In this document: piece by piece, positions 15,156 through 23,925 of the stretch
How positions within the stretch are numbered: position 1 is the first letter of the stretch
Layout: each line of letters begins with the position of its first letter
DNA from: Catellatospora vulcania
GTDB taxonomy: Bacteria; Actinomycetota; Actinomycetes; Mycobacteriales; Micromonosporaceae
Reading direction: 5' to 3'
Assembly: GCF_009720385.1 (NCBI RefSeq)
Contig: NZ_ML769304.1
Location: 1 to 64,000, forward strand
Length of the DNA stretch: 64,000 bases
Made by a program: the position numbers and the translations under genes
The notes under the pieces: model-generated
Told to the model about the DNA's origin: nothing
Seen by the model: only the letters and a program-made list of their open reading frames with translations
Database searches by the model: none

Positions 15156-17318
15156 TCAGTGCTCCGCGAGCGCCACGCGCGGCAGGCGGCTCTCCAGCCG
15201 TCGGGGCAGCCACCAGGCGCGTTCGCCCAGCAGTTCCAGTACTGCCGGGGCCAGCACCATCCGGACCAGGGTGACGTCGATGAGCACGGCGGTGGCGAGT
15301 CCGAGGCCGATCATCTTGACCTCCGTCTCGCCGTCGGCGACGAACCCGACGAAGACGAGGGTCATGATGGCTCCCGCGGTACCGATGAGTCCGGCGGTGC
15401 GGCCGACGGCACGGGCGACGGCCGTCCCCGCTTCGCCGCCGCGCTGCCGCTCCTCACGGACGGCCGACAGCAGAAACACGTTGTAGTCCATGCTGAGTCC
15501 GAACAGGATGGCGAACATCAGCATCGGCACGAAGGAGACGATCGGCTGCTGCGCGACTCCCAGCAGGTCGGTCCCCCAGGAGGTCTGGAACGCCAGGGTG
15601 ACCACACCGTAGGCCGCGCCGATGGAGAGCAGGTTCAGCACGGCGCTGACGGCCGGCAGCAGCACGGAGCGGAAGACGATGCCGAGCAGGACCAGTGACA
15701 GGCCGATGACCACTGCCAGCAGCGGCCAGAGGCGGTCGGAGACACGGGTGGCGAGGTCGTCGAAGGTCGCGGTCGTGCCACCGACGTACGCCCGGGCGCC
15801 GGTGTCCTGCAACGCCGCGGGCGCGACCCGGTCCCGCAGGGAAGCGACGAGCTCAGAGGTCGCCCGGTCCTGCGGTGCGCTGTCCGGGATCACGGTCAGT
15901 ACCGCGGTGTCGCCGGCAGGGTTGACCTGTGCGGGGGTGACGGCGGCGACGTCGCCGGTGCCGCCGATCGCGGTGCTCAGCTGATCCAGCGCGGCCGGGC
16001 GGTCGGTGGCCTCCCGCAGGTCCACGACGACCAGAAGCGGCCCGTTAAAGCCGGGTCCGAAGCCTTCGGCGAGGCGGTCGTAGGCCACGCGCATGGTGTC
16101 GCCGGCGGGCCGGGTGCCGTCGTCAGGCTGGCCGAGCTGGAGGTCCAGGGCGGGTGCGGCGAGGGACAGCAGGGCCACGGTGACCGCGGTCGCCCACGGG
16201 GCGGGGCGCCGGGCGACGGTCGCGGCCAGCCGGGCGGCCCCGGAGCGGCGTTCCGGTTCCCCGCCGCCGGCCACCGGGTGCGGTGCCGTCGCGGGGGCCG
16301 GCAGGGCCCGTTCGGCTCGGGGCAGCACCCGCCGGCCGGCGAGCCGCAGCAGAGCCGGTACGAGCGTCACGGCGGTCATCGCCGCGACGGCGACCACGAG
16401 CGCCGCAGCCATGCCCATGCGCCCGATCACCGGGATGCCGGTGACGTAGAGGCCGCAGATACTGATGACCACGATGGCGCCCGCGGTGAGCACCGAGACG
16501 CCGACCGTGCCGTTGGCGTTGGCGGCGGCGCGTACCGGGTCGTCGCCTGCGCGCAGCCGGTCGCGGAACCGGGCGACGACGAACAGCGCGTAGTCGACCC
16601 CGGCGCCCAGGCCCAGCATCACCGCGATGGTCGGTGCGACGTTGGGCACGTCCATGAAGCCGGAGAGGACGGTGAGCGAGACCATGCCCACCATCAGGGC
16701 GAGGACCGCGGCGCCGAGGGTGACCGCGGTCGCGGCGAACGACCGGAACAGCAGGTTGACCAGGATGAGTGCGGCCAGCAGGCCGACCACCTCGCCGACG
16801 GGCGCCGAGCGCTGCCGGAGCTGGTTCACCACCGGACCGCGCAGCGATGTCTCCAGCCCGGCGGCGGCGGCCACGGTCTGTGCCTGCGCCAGCCGGTCGA
16901 GGTTCGCCTTCTCCAGGTCGGCGGCGACCTTGGTGTACTGCACCGTGGTGAAGGCGATCCGCCCGTCCGGCGAGACCTGCGCCGGCATCACCGTCGCGAC
17001 GTCGGGTTGGGTCCGGACCTCGGCGAGGACCTGCTCGACCGCGGCCCGGCCCCGGTCGTCGGGCAGGTTCAGCGTGCCGGGACCCGCCTGTTGCGCGAAC
17101 ACCAGGGTGGCCGTGTCCCCGGCCTGCGCGGGAAACCGGTCGCCGACCAGGTCCGCGGCGTCCTGCGAGCCGGTGGCCGGCAGCCGGACACCGTCGGTGA
17201 AGCCCGCGCCGACGCCGCCGGCCGCCCCGCCCAGCACGAGCAGCAGAAGGACGAAGCCCACGATCACGCGGACCGGATGGTGGGCGGCGGAGCCACCCAG
17301 CCGGGACAACCAGGACAT
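15156..17318 (-). CDS. MMPL-family RND exporter
   Basis: 720 residues from the ATG at 17318, which has a GGAGAG site 8 bases upstream; longer in-frame starts exist but lack it. Twelve membrane helices in two halves, each preceded by a periplasmic loop: first helix ~14-36, then the block around GLLAALILVNLLFRSF and GLGAGVDYALFVVARFRDRL, and the second half with GLSLVLLGIVFRSVLLP and FGLSMDYNVFLLSAVREER. The two GxGxDYALF / GLSMDYNVFL motifs carry the proton-relay acidic residues. MMPL proteins export lipids or drugs using the proton gradient. The divergent TetR gene and the palindromes between them indicate local repression. Confidence 0.85.
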   Translation of the reverse strand: MSWLSRLGGSAAHHPVRVIVGFVLLLLVLGGAAGGVGAGFTDGVRLPATGSQDAADLVGDRFPAQAGDTATLVFAQQAGPGTLNLPDDRGRAAVEQVLAEVRTQPDVATVMPAQVSPDGRIAFTTVQYTKVAADLEKANLDRLAQAQTVAAAAGLETSLRGPVVNQLRQRSAPVGEVVGLLAALILVNLLFRSFAATAVTLGAAVLALMVGMVSLTVLSGFMDVPNVAPTIAVMLGLGAGVDYALFVVARFRDRLRAGDDPVRAAANANGTVGVSVLTAGAIVVISICGLYVTGIPVIGRMGMAAALVVAVAAMTAVTLVPALLRLAGRRVLPRAERALPAPATAPHPVAGGGEPERRSGAARLAATVARRPAPWATAVTVALLSLAAPALDLQLGQPDDGTRPAGDTMRVAYDRLAEGFGPGFNGPLLVVVDLREATDRPAALDQLSTAIGGTGDVAAVTPAQVNPAGDTAVLTVIPDSAPQDRATSELVASLRDRVAPAALQDTGARAYVGGTTATFDDLATRVSDRLWPLLAVVIGLSLVLLGIVFRSVLLPAVSAVLNLLSIGAAYGVVTLAFQTSWGTDLLGVAQQPIVSFVPMLMFAILFGLSMDYNVFLLSAVREERQRGGEAGTAVARAVGRTAGLIGTAGAIMTLVFVGFVADGETEVKMIGLGLATAVLIDVTLVRMVLAPAVLELLGERAWWLPRRLESRLPRVALAEH

Positions 17319-17451
17319 CAGATCTCTCTCCATGCAGTGTCGTAGGACAGCGGATGCGCGGCGGCGCATTCGGTCACCCCTGGTGGCGCCCACGGTGGGG
17401 CAGCCGCCTTCGCCGAGGTCAGCCCGCGCCACCAGGGGCGAATTCAAGTGA

Positions 17452-17528
17452 CTGATTTAATCAGATGCTTTACTCGGAGGCCTGAGTAAAGCCCGCCCCG
17501 TGCTTGATGTCAAGCGAGTGCTTGAATG
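17452..17528. promoter_or_regulatory. Palindromic operator region between MMPL and TetR genes
   Basis: Three inverted repeats in 65 bases: ctgattTaatcag (17452-17464), gctttactc-N8-gagtaaagc (17467-17475 and 17484-17492) and cttgatgtcaag (17503-17514). gtgcttga also occurs twice 18 bp apart (from 17500 and 17518). The 9-bp arms of the central site are the best candidate for a TetR dimer. The region must contain both promoters. Confidence 0.65.
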
Positions 17529-17533
17529 GAGTC

Positions 17534-18148
17534 ATGCAGGACACCCCGAGCCGACTGCGCGAGGCAGCCGAACGGCTGCTCGCCGAGCGCGGTGCCGCTC
17601 GGGTGTCACTGCGTGACATCACCGACGCCGCGGGGGCCAACGTCGCCTCGGTCGGCTACCACTTCGGCTCCAAGGACGCCCTGCTCGACGAGGTCGTCCG
17701 TGACTCCCTCACCGAGGTGTTCGAGCAGCAGGCCGCCCTGTTGGCACAGCTGCCCGACGACGCCGGGCTCGAAGAGCTGGTCCGCGCCTGGGTCCTGCCG
17801 ACGTTCGCCGCCCATGCCGGGCAGGACGAGGCGCGGCGCCGCCGCACGCGTATCCTGCAGGACGCACTCCACCAGCCCTCACCGGCAATCAGTGCACTGC
17901 TCGCCGAGATGGCCGCACCCGTGCAGCTTCATCTCCTCGACCGCATCAGCCGGCACGTGCCCCACCTGTCCCAGGAAGAGCTGTGGTTGCGGCACACCGC
18001 GGTGCTCGCCGCCCTGGGCGCTCTGGGCAGCGACTTCTTCGCCGGAATGCTTGCGGGCACCGATCCCGACCGGCTCGCCGACCAGCTCGTCGCCTGGATC
18101 GTCGGCGGTCTCACGGCCGATCCGGCCGGACCGCGGCACACTCCCTGA
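17534..18148 (+). CDS. TetR-family regulator of the MMPL exporter
   Basis: 204 residues from the ATG at 17534. N-terminal helix-turn-helix with LREAAERLLAERGAARVSLR, DITDAAGANVASVGYHFGSK (recognition helix followed by the usual YHFGSK) and DALLDEVV. The C-terminal ligand domain is of the TetR_C type seen in CerR/YbiH-like regulators, with residues TRILQDALHQPSPAISALLAEM. Divergent from the MMPL gene, with palindromes in between, so it most likely represses the exporter and itself and is released by the exporter substrate. The ligand cannot be predicted. Confidence 0.8.
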   Translation: MQDTPSRLREAAERLLAERGAARVSLRDITDAAGANVASVGYHFGSKDALLDEVVRDSLTEVFEQQAALLAQLPDDAGLEELVRAWVLPTFAAHAGQDEARRRRTRILQDALHQPSPAISALLAEMAAPVQLHLLDRISRHVPHLSQEELWLRHTAVLAALGALGSDFFAGMLAGTDPDRLADQLVAWIVGGLTADPAGPRHTP

Positions 18149-18243
18149 CCCTCCCGGTGCCCGCGGGCCCGTCCCTGTCACCAACAGGCGCAAACCTCGA
18201 GAATCAGACGATCCGGCCGGGCAACCTGGTAGCGAGCGACGCC

Positions 18244-18270
18244 GGGCCGGACTCCAGAGAAGTCCGGCCC
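18244..18270. terminator. Bidirectional terminator
   Basis: 10-bp perfect stem gggccggact / agtccggccc with a 7-base loop, between the end of the TetR gene (+) and the end of the CsbD-like gene (-). Confidence 0.65.
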
Positions 18271-18287
18271 GTGCGGTCACGCGGCGT

Positions 18288-18614
18288 TCATGCCCCGCCC
18301 GTCGGTTGAACATCGGTCGCCGCCAGCGCAGGCCGCGAGTCGATCAAGAAGCGCTCTCCCGCCGATGCCGGCGCGCCCAGCAGCGTCGTACCCCGCCCTG
18401 AGGGAGCAGCGCCACCAGCCCTGTAGGCCGCCACCGCCTCCATCGCCTTGGCGAGGTCCTTGGCCTGCTCGCGCGCGGCGTCCTCGCACGCCGACACCCA
18501 GGTGGTGTAGCCAGTCAGCTGCCATCGCGTGCTGTGCGTCAACTTACCGATCAACTCCATCGAACGTCCCGCGCACCGGCGCGAGACATTGCTGATCTTC
18601 GCTTCGATACCCAT
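18288..18614 (-). CDS. Small CsbD-like stress protein, extended
   Basis: 108 residues. The first ~65 residues resemble the CsbD family of small stress-response proteins: MGIEAKISNVSRRCAGRSMEL then IGKLTHSTRWQLTGYT, followed by an amphipathic helix EDAAREQAKDLAKAMEAVAA. CsbD proteins are usually ~60 residues and end there; this one has an extra 43-residue disordered, alanine- and glycine-rich tail. The charged KAxGKxKE pattern of CsbD is weak, so the assignment is tentative. Alone, with terminators on both sides. Confidence 0.45.
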   Translation of the reverse strand: MGIEAKISNVSRRCAGRSMELIGKLTHSTRWQLTGYTTWVSACEDAAREQAKDLAKAMEAVAAYRAGGAAPSGRGTTLLGAPASAGERFLIDSRPALAATDVQPTGGA

Positions 18615-18690
18615 CGCAACCTCCGACGCCGCACTTCGGCCCGGCCCACCCGGACCTAGACCTCATCGTCGCGACAGCGTCGACTCCAGG

Positions 18691-18723
18691 CGAGCGAACC
18701 GCAAGTCTGCGTCGGTTCGCTCG
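18691..18723. terminator. Terminator of the RDD-protein gene
   Basis: 11-bp perfect stem cgagcgaaccg / cggttcgctcg (18691-18701 and 18713-18723) with an 11-base loop, about 75 bases past the stop of the leftward-read RDD gene and before the CsbD-like gene. Confidence 0.65.
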
Positions 18724-18796
18724 TCGATCGGCTCCGCCACCAATCCAGCTGACGGCTCATCCTCGTGCCGCCTCGTGCCGGTCTTGACCGCCAGCG

Positions 18797-20143
18797 TCAG
18801 ATGATGCCGCGCTCGTCCGGCCAGGGCGAGGGCGTGGGGTCGAACGCGGCCTGTGGTGCCGCGGTGGGCCGGGACCCGGTCGGCCCGTCGGCGAGGGCTG
18901 CCGGGTCGGGCTCTTCGAAGATCTCCGCCCACTCCCCCTCCAGAGGCGCGGGCGTCACTGCCTGGGGCAGGCCGTTTCGCCGTGCACGCCGGTCGCGCCA
19001 CAACTGCTGGGCACGCCCACCGACCTGCCGGGCGCGGTCGGCGGTCTGGCCGCCGAGCTCCCGGGCACGCTGAGCGCCTGCCGCGCCGAGCGCCTGGACC
19101 TGCTGTCCGGCCTGCGAGTTCAGTGCCTGCTGCATCGGTGCGCTGCGGGCGAGCCTGTCGGCGCCGTCCTTCGCCGACTGCGTGACCGATGCCGCGAGGT
19201 CTGCCGTCTTCGCTTTCACCTGGTGTACCGGGGCGCTGCGGGCCAGCATCGCCGCGCTGTCGCGGGCCAGCTGCGCGGCCTGCGCAGCCGCCTGCCCGGC
19301 GCCGGTCACCGTCTGCTGCACGGGGGCACTGGCGGCCAACCTAGCCGTGCCTTCATAGGCCATCTGCGCGGCGACCGCGGCCGCGTCAGCGCTCCAATGC
19401 CCTGCCACGGTCGCGGCCTCGGAGGTCCGGCGTGCCGCGGTGACGGCCGCGTCGGAGGTCCGGCGGGCGAGGACGGCCGCACGGGCCGCGGCGTCGGCGT
19501 ACACCGTGGTGCGCACGACGGCGGTTCCCGTGACGAGATCGACCAGGGTGCGTCGCCGTGCGCCCAGGGCGCTGAGCAGGTTGAACCAGAACGCGACGAT
19601 CGCAGCCGCCCAGAGCGACAGCCCGACGATGCGCGGCCCGGTGATGAGGAGCACGAAGGCGATGCCGAGCAGGCCGGTCTCGAGGAGGGTGGTGCAGAAC
19701 GCCCGGCCGGTGGCGCGTCCGGCCCGCAGGCGAGGATGCCCGGCCGCGGCGGTGACGACGGTGGTGTCCGCGATCATCTTCCCGACGGTCCGGCCCCGCC
19801 AGCTCAGCATCGCGGACAGGTAAAGGAACTGCAGCAACGGGACCACGAGGATCGTCGCGAGCAGGGGGCTGGTCACGCTGCTCCAGAAACTGGAGGCGGT
19901 CTTGCCCAGCGCTGCGCCGCTGCCGGTGACCAGGTCCAGTGCCGTCTCCGCGGCGGTGGCGCCGGCAGAGCCGGCCAGCCCGTTGACGACGCCGGCCAGA
20001 CCGAATCCCACGATGGTGACGCCGGGGACCATGACGATCACGTAGTCGATGAGCCAACCCGTGATGCGACGCAGCGCGGTCGGCGCGGGCATGGCGGGAA
20101 GGTGCGGCGCAGAGTGATCGAGGCTTGTCACATCGCCCTCCAT
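18797..20143 (-). CDS. RDD-family membrane protein with long helical tail
   Basis: 448 residues. Residues ~25-205 are an RDD membrane domain: RRITGWLIDYVIVMVPGVTI, a further helix around LATILVVPLLQFLYLSAM, the conserved WRGRTVGKMIADTTV, and helices near GLLGIAFVLLITG. From ~210 to ~385 comes an alanine-rich amphipathic helix with an imperfect repeat of the type ARSAPVxQxxxxA (seen at about residues 276, 308 and 341), interrupted by AAVLARRTSDAAVTAARRTS. It probably forms a long cytosolic coiled coil. RDD proteins are of mixed function, some are Na+/H+ antiporters. The tail is unusual and could scaffold other proteins (inference). Confidence 0.7.
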   Translation of the reverse strand: MEGDVTSLDHSAPHLPAMPAPTALRRITGWLIDYVIVMVPGVTIVGFGLAGVVNGLAGSAGATAAETALDLVTGSGAALGKTASSFWSSVTSPLLATILVVPLLQFLYLSAMLSWRGRTVGKMIADTTVVTAAAGHPRLRAGRATGRAFCTTLLETGLLGIAFVLLITGPRIVGLSLWAAAIVAFWFNLLSALGARRRTLVDLVTGTAVVRTTVYADAAARAAVLARRTSDAAVTAARRTSEAATVAGHWSADAAAVAAQMAYEGTARLAASAPVQQTVTGAGQAAAQAAQLARDSAAMLARSAPVHQVKAKTADLAASVTQSAKDGADRLARSAPMQQALNSQAGQQVQALGAAGAQRARELGGQTADRARQVGGRAQQLWRDRRARRNGLPQAVTPAPLEGEWAEIFEEPDPAALADGPTGSRPTAAPQAAFDPTPSPWPDERGII

Positions 20144-20277
20144 ATGTGGAATCGTCAGTCTAAGTGCGACACCCGGCGGCTGTCTCGGCGATCTGTCCTG
20201 GCCTCATGGCGGAGGGCGAGCGCCACCCGGACCCGGGCCAGGAAACGGGCAGATCAGGGCAGTGGAATGATGCGAGG

Positions 20278-21279
20278 GTGACAGTCAGAACCGATGACAT
20301 CGAGCAGGCAGTCGGTGTCCTGCGGACCGGGGGCCTGGTGGCCCTTCCGACCGAGACCGTCTACGGCCTCGGCGCCGACGCCCAGAACCCCGCCGCCGTA
20401 GCGCGGGTGTTCCAGGCCAAAGGCCGGCCGCCGACCCACCCGCTGATCGTTCACCTCGGCAGCGTCGAGCAGCTGGCGGACTGGGCCGAGGACGTCACCG
20501 CCACAGCGCGCCGGCTGGCCGAGCATTTCTGGCCGGGGCCCCTGACGCTGGTGCTGCGGCGCGGCCGCCGCGTGCCGCTCGAGGTGACCGGCGGTCTGGA
20601 GACCGTGGCGTTGCGTGTTCCCGATCACCCGGTGGCACGGGCGCTGCTGTCGGCCTTCGGTAGCGGTATCGCGGCGCCGTCGGCCAACCGCTTCGGGTCG
20701 GTGAGTCCGACGACGGCCGACCACGTCCGCGCGGAGCTGGGTGACGCCGTGGACTACGTGCTCGACGGGGGCCCGTGCGAGGTCGGTGTCGAATCGACGA
20801 TCGTGGGGGTCACTGGTGACACCGTGACCCTGCTGCGGCCCGGCGGGGTGACCCGCGAGGACCTTGAAGCGGTGCTGGGAGACCCGGTCTCCGTGCCGTC
20901 GGTCAGCCCCGTACGCGTGCCTGGCCAGCACCCGTCGCACTACGCGCCGCGGGCTCGGGTCGTTCTCGTGGAGCCCGATCAGGTCGTCGCAGAGGCCGAG
21001 CACGCGCAGCAGCAAGGTCACCAGGTCGGAGTGTTCCTGCCCCCGGGCGCCGCCGCCTCGGAGGTGAAGGCGCACGCCGCGATCATGCTCCCTGGCTCGT
21101 CCGCCGCCTACGCGCGCGGCCTGTACGGCTTCCTGCGCGAACTCGACCAGGCAGGATGCGACCTCATCGTCGCGTCGCTGCCGGTAGAGCAGGGGCTGGG
21201 GCTGGCTATCGCCAATCGGCTGCGCCGCGCCGCAGGCCCCCGGCCCGCCGATCAGCTCATCGCGCCGGTTCGGCCGTGA
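20278..21279 (+). CDS. Threonylcarbamoyl-AMP synthase (Sua5)
   Basis: 333 residues from the GTG at 20278. YrdC domain ~10-200: GLVALPTETVYGLGADAQNP, the KGRP loop (VFQAKGRPPTHPLIVHL), FWPGPLTLVL, ETVALRVPDHPVARALL, APSANRFGSVSPTTADHV and GVESTIVGV. The C-terminal Sua5 domain follows the GQHPSHYAPRARVVLVE linker. Sua5 uses threonine, bicarbonate and ATP to make TC-AMP for t6A37 of tRNA. It converges with and overlaps by 23 bases a carbonic anhydrase gene; bicarbonate links both enzymes, though the pairing may be chance. Confidence 0.9.
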   Translation: MTVRTDDIEQAVGVLRTGGLVALPTETVYGLGADAQNPAAVARVFQAKGRPPTHPLIVHLGSVEQLADWAEDVTATARRLAEHFWPGPLTLVLRRGRRVPLEVTGGLETVALRVPDHPVARALLSAFGSGIAAPSANRFGSVSPTTADHVRAELGDAVDYVLDGGPCEVGVESTIVGVTGDTVTLLRPGGVTREDLEAVLGDPVSVPSVSPVRVPGQHPSHYAPRARVVLVEPDQVVAEAEHAQQQGHQVGVFLPPGAAASEVKAHAAIMLPGSSAAYARGLYGFLRELDQAGCDLIVASLPVEQGLGLAIANRLRRAAGPRPADQLIAPVRP

Positions 21280-21898
21280 CCTCGATGCCGCGGGCCGCCA
21301 CCACTTGCGCAGTGCCGTCGGCCAGCCGGTAGCACAGCCCCAATACGGCGGCCTTGCCGGCTTCGACCCGTGCTGCGAGCACCCGGGAGCGGTCCAGCAG
21401 CAGATCGACGGTGTGCCTGACGTGCTCGACCAGGATCTTGTCGGGCTCCGTGCGGCCGGCGGCCCGGGCCGCGAGCACGCTGGGCGTCACCCGCTCGACG
21501 ACGTCGCGGACGTAGCCGGCCGATGGCATCCCGAGTTCCAGCGCGGTGCATGCGGCGGCCACCGCGCCGCACGAGTCGTGGCCCAGGACCACTACCAGGG
21601 GGCAGTCCAGCACGTCCGCGCCGTACTCGATGCTGCCCAGCACCTCGGCGCCCAGGACATGGCCCGCCGTACGGACCACGAAGAGATCCCCCAGCCCTCG
21701 GTCGAAAATGATCTCTGCTGCGAGCCGCGAGTCGGAACACCCGAACACCACGGCGAACGGACGTTGGCCCGGTGCGGTCTCGGCGCGGCGTACCGCGTCC
21801 TGGTTCGGGTGCTCCGGCATACCGGAGATGAACCGCTCGTTGCCGGCGAGCAGGAGTTCGAAGGCTTCCTGAGGCGTCGGCGACTTGATCTCGACCAT
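21257..21898 (-). CDS. Beta-class carbonic anhydrase
   Basis: 213 residues. Zinc ligands of the beta class are all present: Cys54 and the Asp56-Arg58 dyad in VFGCSDSRLAAE, His107 and Cys110 in VVVLGHDSCGAV. Typical segments EAFELLLAGNERFISG at the start, FVVRTAGHV, and the late hydrophobic strand GKAAVLGLCYRLADGTAQVV. Cytosolic; interconverts CO2 and bicarbonate. Its 3' end overlaps that of the Sua5 gene in convergent orientation. A complete housekeeping-type enzyme. Confidence 0.9.
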   Translation of the reverse strand: MVEIKSPTPQEAFELLLAGNERFISGMPEHPNQDAVRRAETAPGQRPFAVVFGCSDSRLAAEIIFDRGLGDLFVVRTAGHVLGAEVLGSIEYGADVLDCPLVVVLGHDSCGAVAAACTALELGMPSAGYVRDVVERVTPSVLAARAAGRTEPDKILVEHVRHTVDLLLDRSRVLAARVEAGKAAVLGLCYRLADGTAQVVAARGIEVTAEPAR

Positions 21899-22032
21899 GC
21901 CCGCAGCCTAGTACGGCAGCCGCCGAAGGCCATCGCGATGTGAATCACGCTCTGATTCCGGGGTGTGGAAGCGGGCCGCTGCAAGCAGCGCCGGCCTGAT
22001 CGACCTGGCGCTCGCGTGGATCCGTTGCCGTG

Positions 22033-22581
22033 TCAGTTCGGGTAGACGTGGCAGGCGACGCCTTCGTCGAGGTAGCCGTGCGTGGCGACCGCGTCGTCCC
22101 GCTCGGCCACCGAGGTGGTGTAGAAGTGATCCCCGGTGGCCGGCTTGCACAGCCGCATAAGCGGCGTGGTACCCGTGCCGGCACGCGGGAGCACGTGGCA
22201 GGCGACGCCCTCGTCGACGTAGCCGTGCGTGGCGACCGCGTCGTCCCGCTCGGCCACCGAGGTGGTGAAGAAGTGATCCCCGGTGGCCGGCTTGTACACC
22301 CGCAGCAGCGGCGTGGTACCCGTGCCGGCGGTCGCGAGCACCTGGCAGGCGACGCCCTCGTCGACGTAGCCGAAGTCCGCCACGGCGTCGTCGCGCTCAG
22401 CGGCCGAGGTGGTGTAGAGGTGATCCAGGCTGACGGGGTGGTACATGCGCAGCAGTGCGGTGGTGCTACGGGACGGCGTCGGGGGCGCGCTGGTCTGCGC
22501 AGAACTTATGCGTGACTGCACGGGATACCCCGATGAGGGCATGACGCTCTCCTCGACCTCGGATGAACTAGCGCCATTCAT
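22033..22581 (-). CDS. DUF5648 repeat protein
   Basis: About 182 residues from the ATG at 22581 (22542 and 22605 are alternatives). Three ~47-residue repeats follow a short serine-rich start. Each repeat reads approximately LLRVYKPATGDHFFTTSVAE, then RDDAVATHGYVDEGVACHV. This is the DUF5648 module, usually found on secreted proteins of actinomycetes, sometimes attached to hydrolases. No convincing signal peptide precedes the repeats here, so the original front of the protein may be missing. Function unknown, possibly carbohydrate or surface binding. Confidence 0.6.
   Translation of the reverse strand: MNGASSSEVEESVMPSSGYPVQSRISSAQTSAPPTPSRSTTALLRMYHPVSLDHLYTTSAAERDDAVADFGYVDEGVACQVLATAGTGTTPLLRVYKPATGDHFFTTSVAERDDAVATHGYVDEGVACHVLPRAGTGTTPLMRLCKPATGDHFYTTSVAERDDAVATHGYLDEGVACHVYPN
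22050..22450. repeat. Three tandem ~144-bp DNA repeats within the DUF5648 gene
   Basis: Blocks starting near 22050, 22195 and 22340 share long identical stretches (for example gccgtgcgtggcgaccgcgt in the first two and cgctcggccaccgaggtggt). The first two differ by only a few bases; the third is more diverged. The near identity points to recent duplication or gene conversion. Confidence 0.7.
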
Positions 22582-22684
22582 ACGCGAGTCGCCGTGCCCC
22601 GGCAACCGTCCTCCGGCTCGGATGTGCGGCCAGGCAGGCTCACCCGAGCCGTTCCGGCAGCGATGCGCGCTCCGTGGGGTCTGT

Positions 22685-23030
22685 TCAGCCCTGGCGCAGG
22701 CGCAGGTGTTCGTGGACGAACCGGATCGCCATGGCGCCCTCGCCGACGGCGGAGGCGACCCGTTTGATGGAGCCGCTGCGTACGTCGCCTGCGGCGAAGA
22801 CGCCGAGCCGGCTCGTCTCCAGCAGGTAGGGCCGCCGAGGCGTGCCCTGGCGCAGGTCGGTGACGGCGTCGGCGGGCACGTCCGGGCCGGTGAGCACGTA
22901 CCCGTTGTGGTCGACGGCGATCTGCTCGTCCAGCCAGGTGGTGCACGGCTCGGCGCCGATGAACACGAACAGGGCGGTGGCCGGGATGCGCCGGCTGTGC
23001 TCGGTCTTCATGGAGCGCAACAGCCAGAGT
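22685..23030 (-). pseudogene. C-terminal half-domain of a thioredoxin-reductase-like flavoprotein
   Basis: The frame carries RRIPATALFVFIGAEPCTTW, LDEQIAVDHNGYVLTGPDV, then LETSRLGVFAAGDVRSGSIK and RVASAVGEGAMAIRFVHEHL. The AAGDVR motif and what follows are the FAD-binding end of TrxB-like pyridine nucleotide-disulfide oxidoreductases. The N-terminal FAD and NAD domains and the CxxC are absent; upstream of ~23030 the frame reads nonsense. A truncated relic of about 110 residues. Confidence 0.75.
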
Positions 23031-23255
23031 TTTCGGCCCGCCTGAGGACCGGACAATTCCTCAGCGTGATGAGTATCCGGGCGGATCAAGCCCGGCGGTG
23101 GAGGAGGTGGTTCCGCAGCAGGCCGAAGAGTGACGTGCAGTGCGGTTCGACCAGCCGCATCCTGCATCACCCTGACGCCGGCTCCTCGACTCGAGGCGGC
23201 GCTGCGCAGGATCCTCGAACCCCCGACCCGAGAAGCGGAATGACCGAGCATCCGG

Positions 23256-23840
23256 TCAGGACGGGACCTGGAGCCGCCGGCGGTTGTCCGCGGCGGCCGC
23301 CAGCGCCGGATGCCCGCCGTCCACGGTTGCGGCGAGGATGCGGTACGCCCGCTCGGCCAGCACGTACGCCTCGGACGTATCGCCGCGGTCGGCGACGACG
23401 ACGGCCAGGTTGTGCAGCGTCAGCGCGGTGTCCGGATGCTCCGCCCCGAGCGACGCCCGCTTGCCCGCCAGCGCCGCGCGGTAGAGCACCTCACCCTCGG
23501 CCAGGTCCCCCAGCGCGGCCCGCACCGAGGCGAGGTTGTGCAGGTTGACGGCCACCTCGTGGTGCTCGGGACCGTGCCGGTGCGTGAAGTACGCGATCGC
23601 GTGCCGCAGCAGCGGGTCCGCCTCGCCGTGTCGGCCCTGGGCGTGCAGCAGTGCGGCCAGGTGCGCCTCGTCGGCGATGATCGCCGGGTGTCCGGCCGGA
23701 TGACCGGCGCGGCGCAAGGCGAGCGACCGCCGTGACCACCGCTCCCCCGCCGCGAACTCGCCGCGGCTGTGCGCCAGCCCGGCCAGGTTGTGGCAGAGGG
23801 CCGCCAGCCTGGCGCGGCGAGCAGCGCGGCGTGCGAGCGG
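23256..23840 (-). pseudogene. C-terminal part of a TPR protein
   Basis: About 195 residues in one frame without a proper start. TPR units are visible: LCHNLAGLAHSRGEFAAGER, then EAHLAALLHAQGRHGEADPL, HEVAVNLHNLASVRAALGDL and DTALTLHNLAVVVADRGDTS, each ending in an LxxA helix pair. Such repeats form the C-terminal part of actinobacterial AfsR/NB-ARC or FxSxx-COOH-type signalling proteins. Upstream of ~23850 the frame runs into a TnpB relic. A short ORF from a TTG at 23717 is possible but unlikely to be functional. Confidence 0.6.
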
Positions 23841-23865
23841 CCGGCGGCGCCCTGGTCGCCGCGGT

Positions 23866-23925
23866 CGCCAGTCCGGCGGTCAGGATGTTGCGGGCCGTGT
23901 TGACGTCGCGGTCGTGGACATGCGG
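23866..23925 (-). pseudogene. Relic of TnpB/OrfB C-terminus
   Basis: About 20 codons on the minus strand read HVHDRDVNTARNILTAGLA. The DRDVNAARNIL pattern is the last catalytic part (third RuvC aspartate) of IS200/IS605-type TnpB proteins. Nothing else of the element remains. Confidence 0.6.

Noticed and set aside
16278-17345. 355-codon plus-strand frame opposite the MMPL exporter
   Set aside because: Low-complexity R/H/D/G composition; the membrane-helix pattern is on the other strand.
22050-22450. Repeats resembling a CRISPR array
   Set aside because: Units are ~144 bp, in frame and translate to DUF5648 modules; no spacers.
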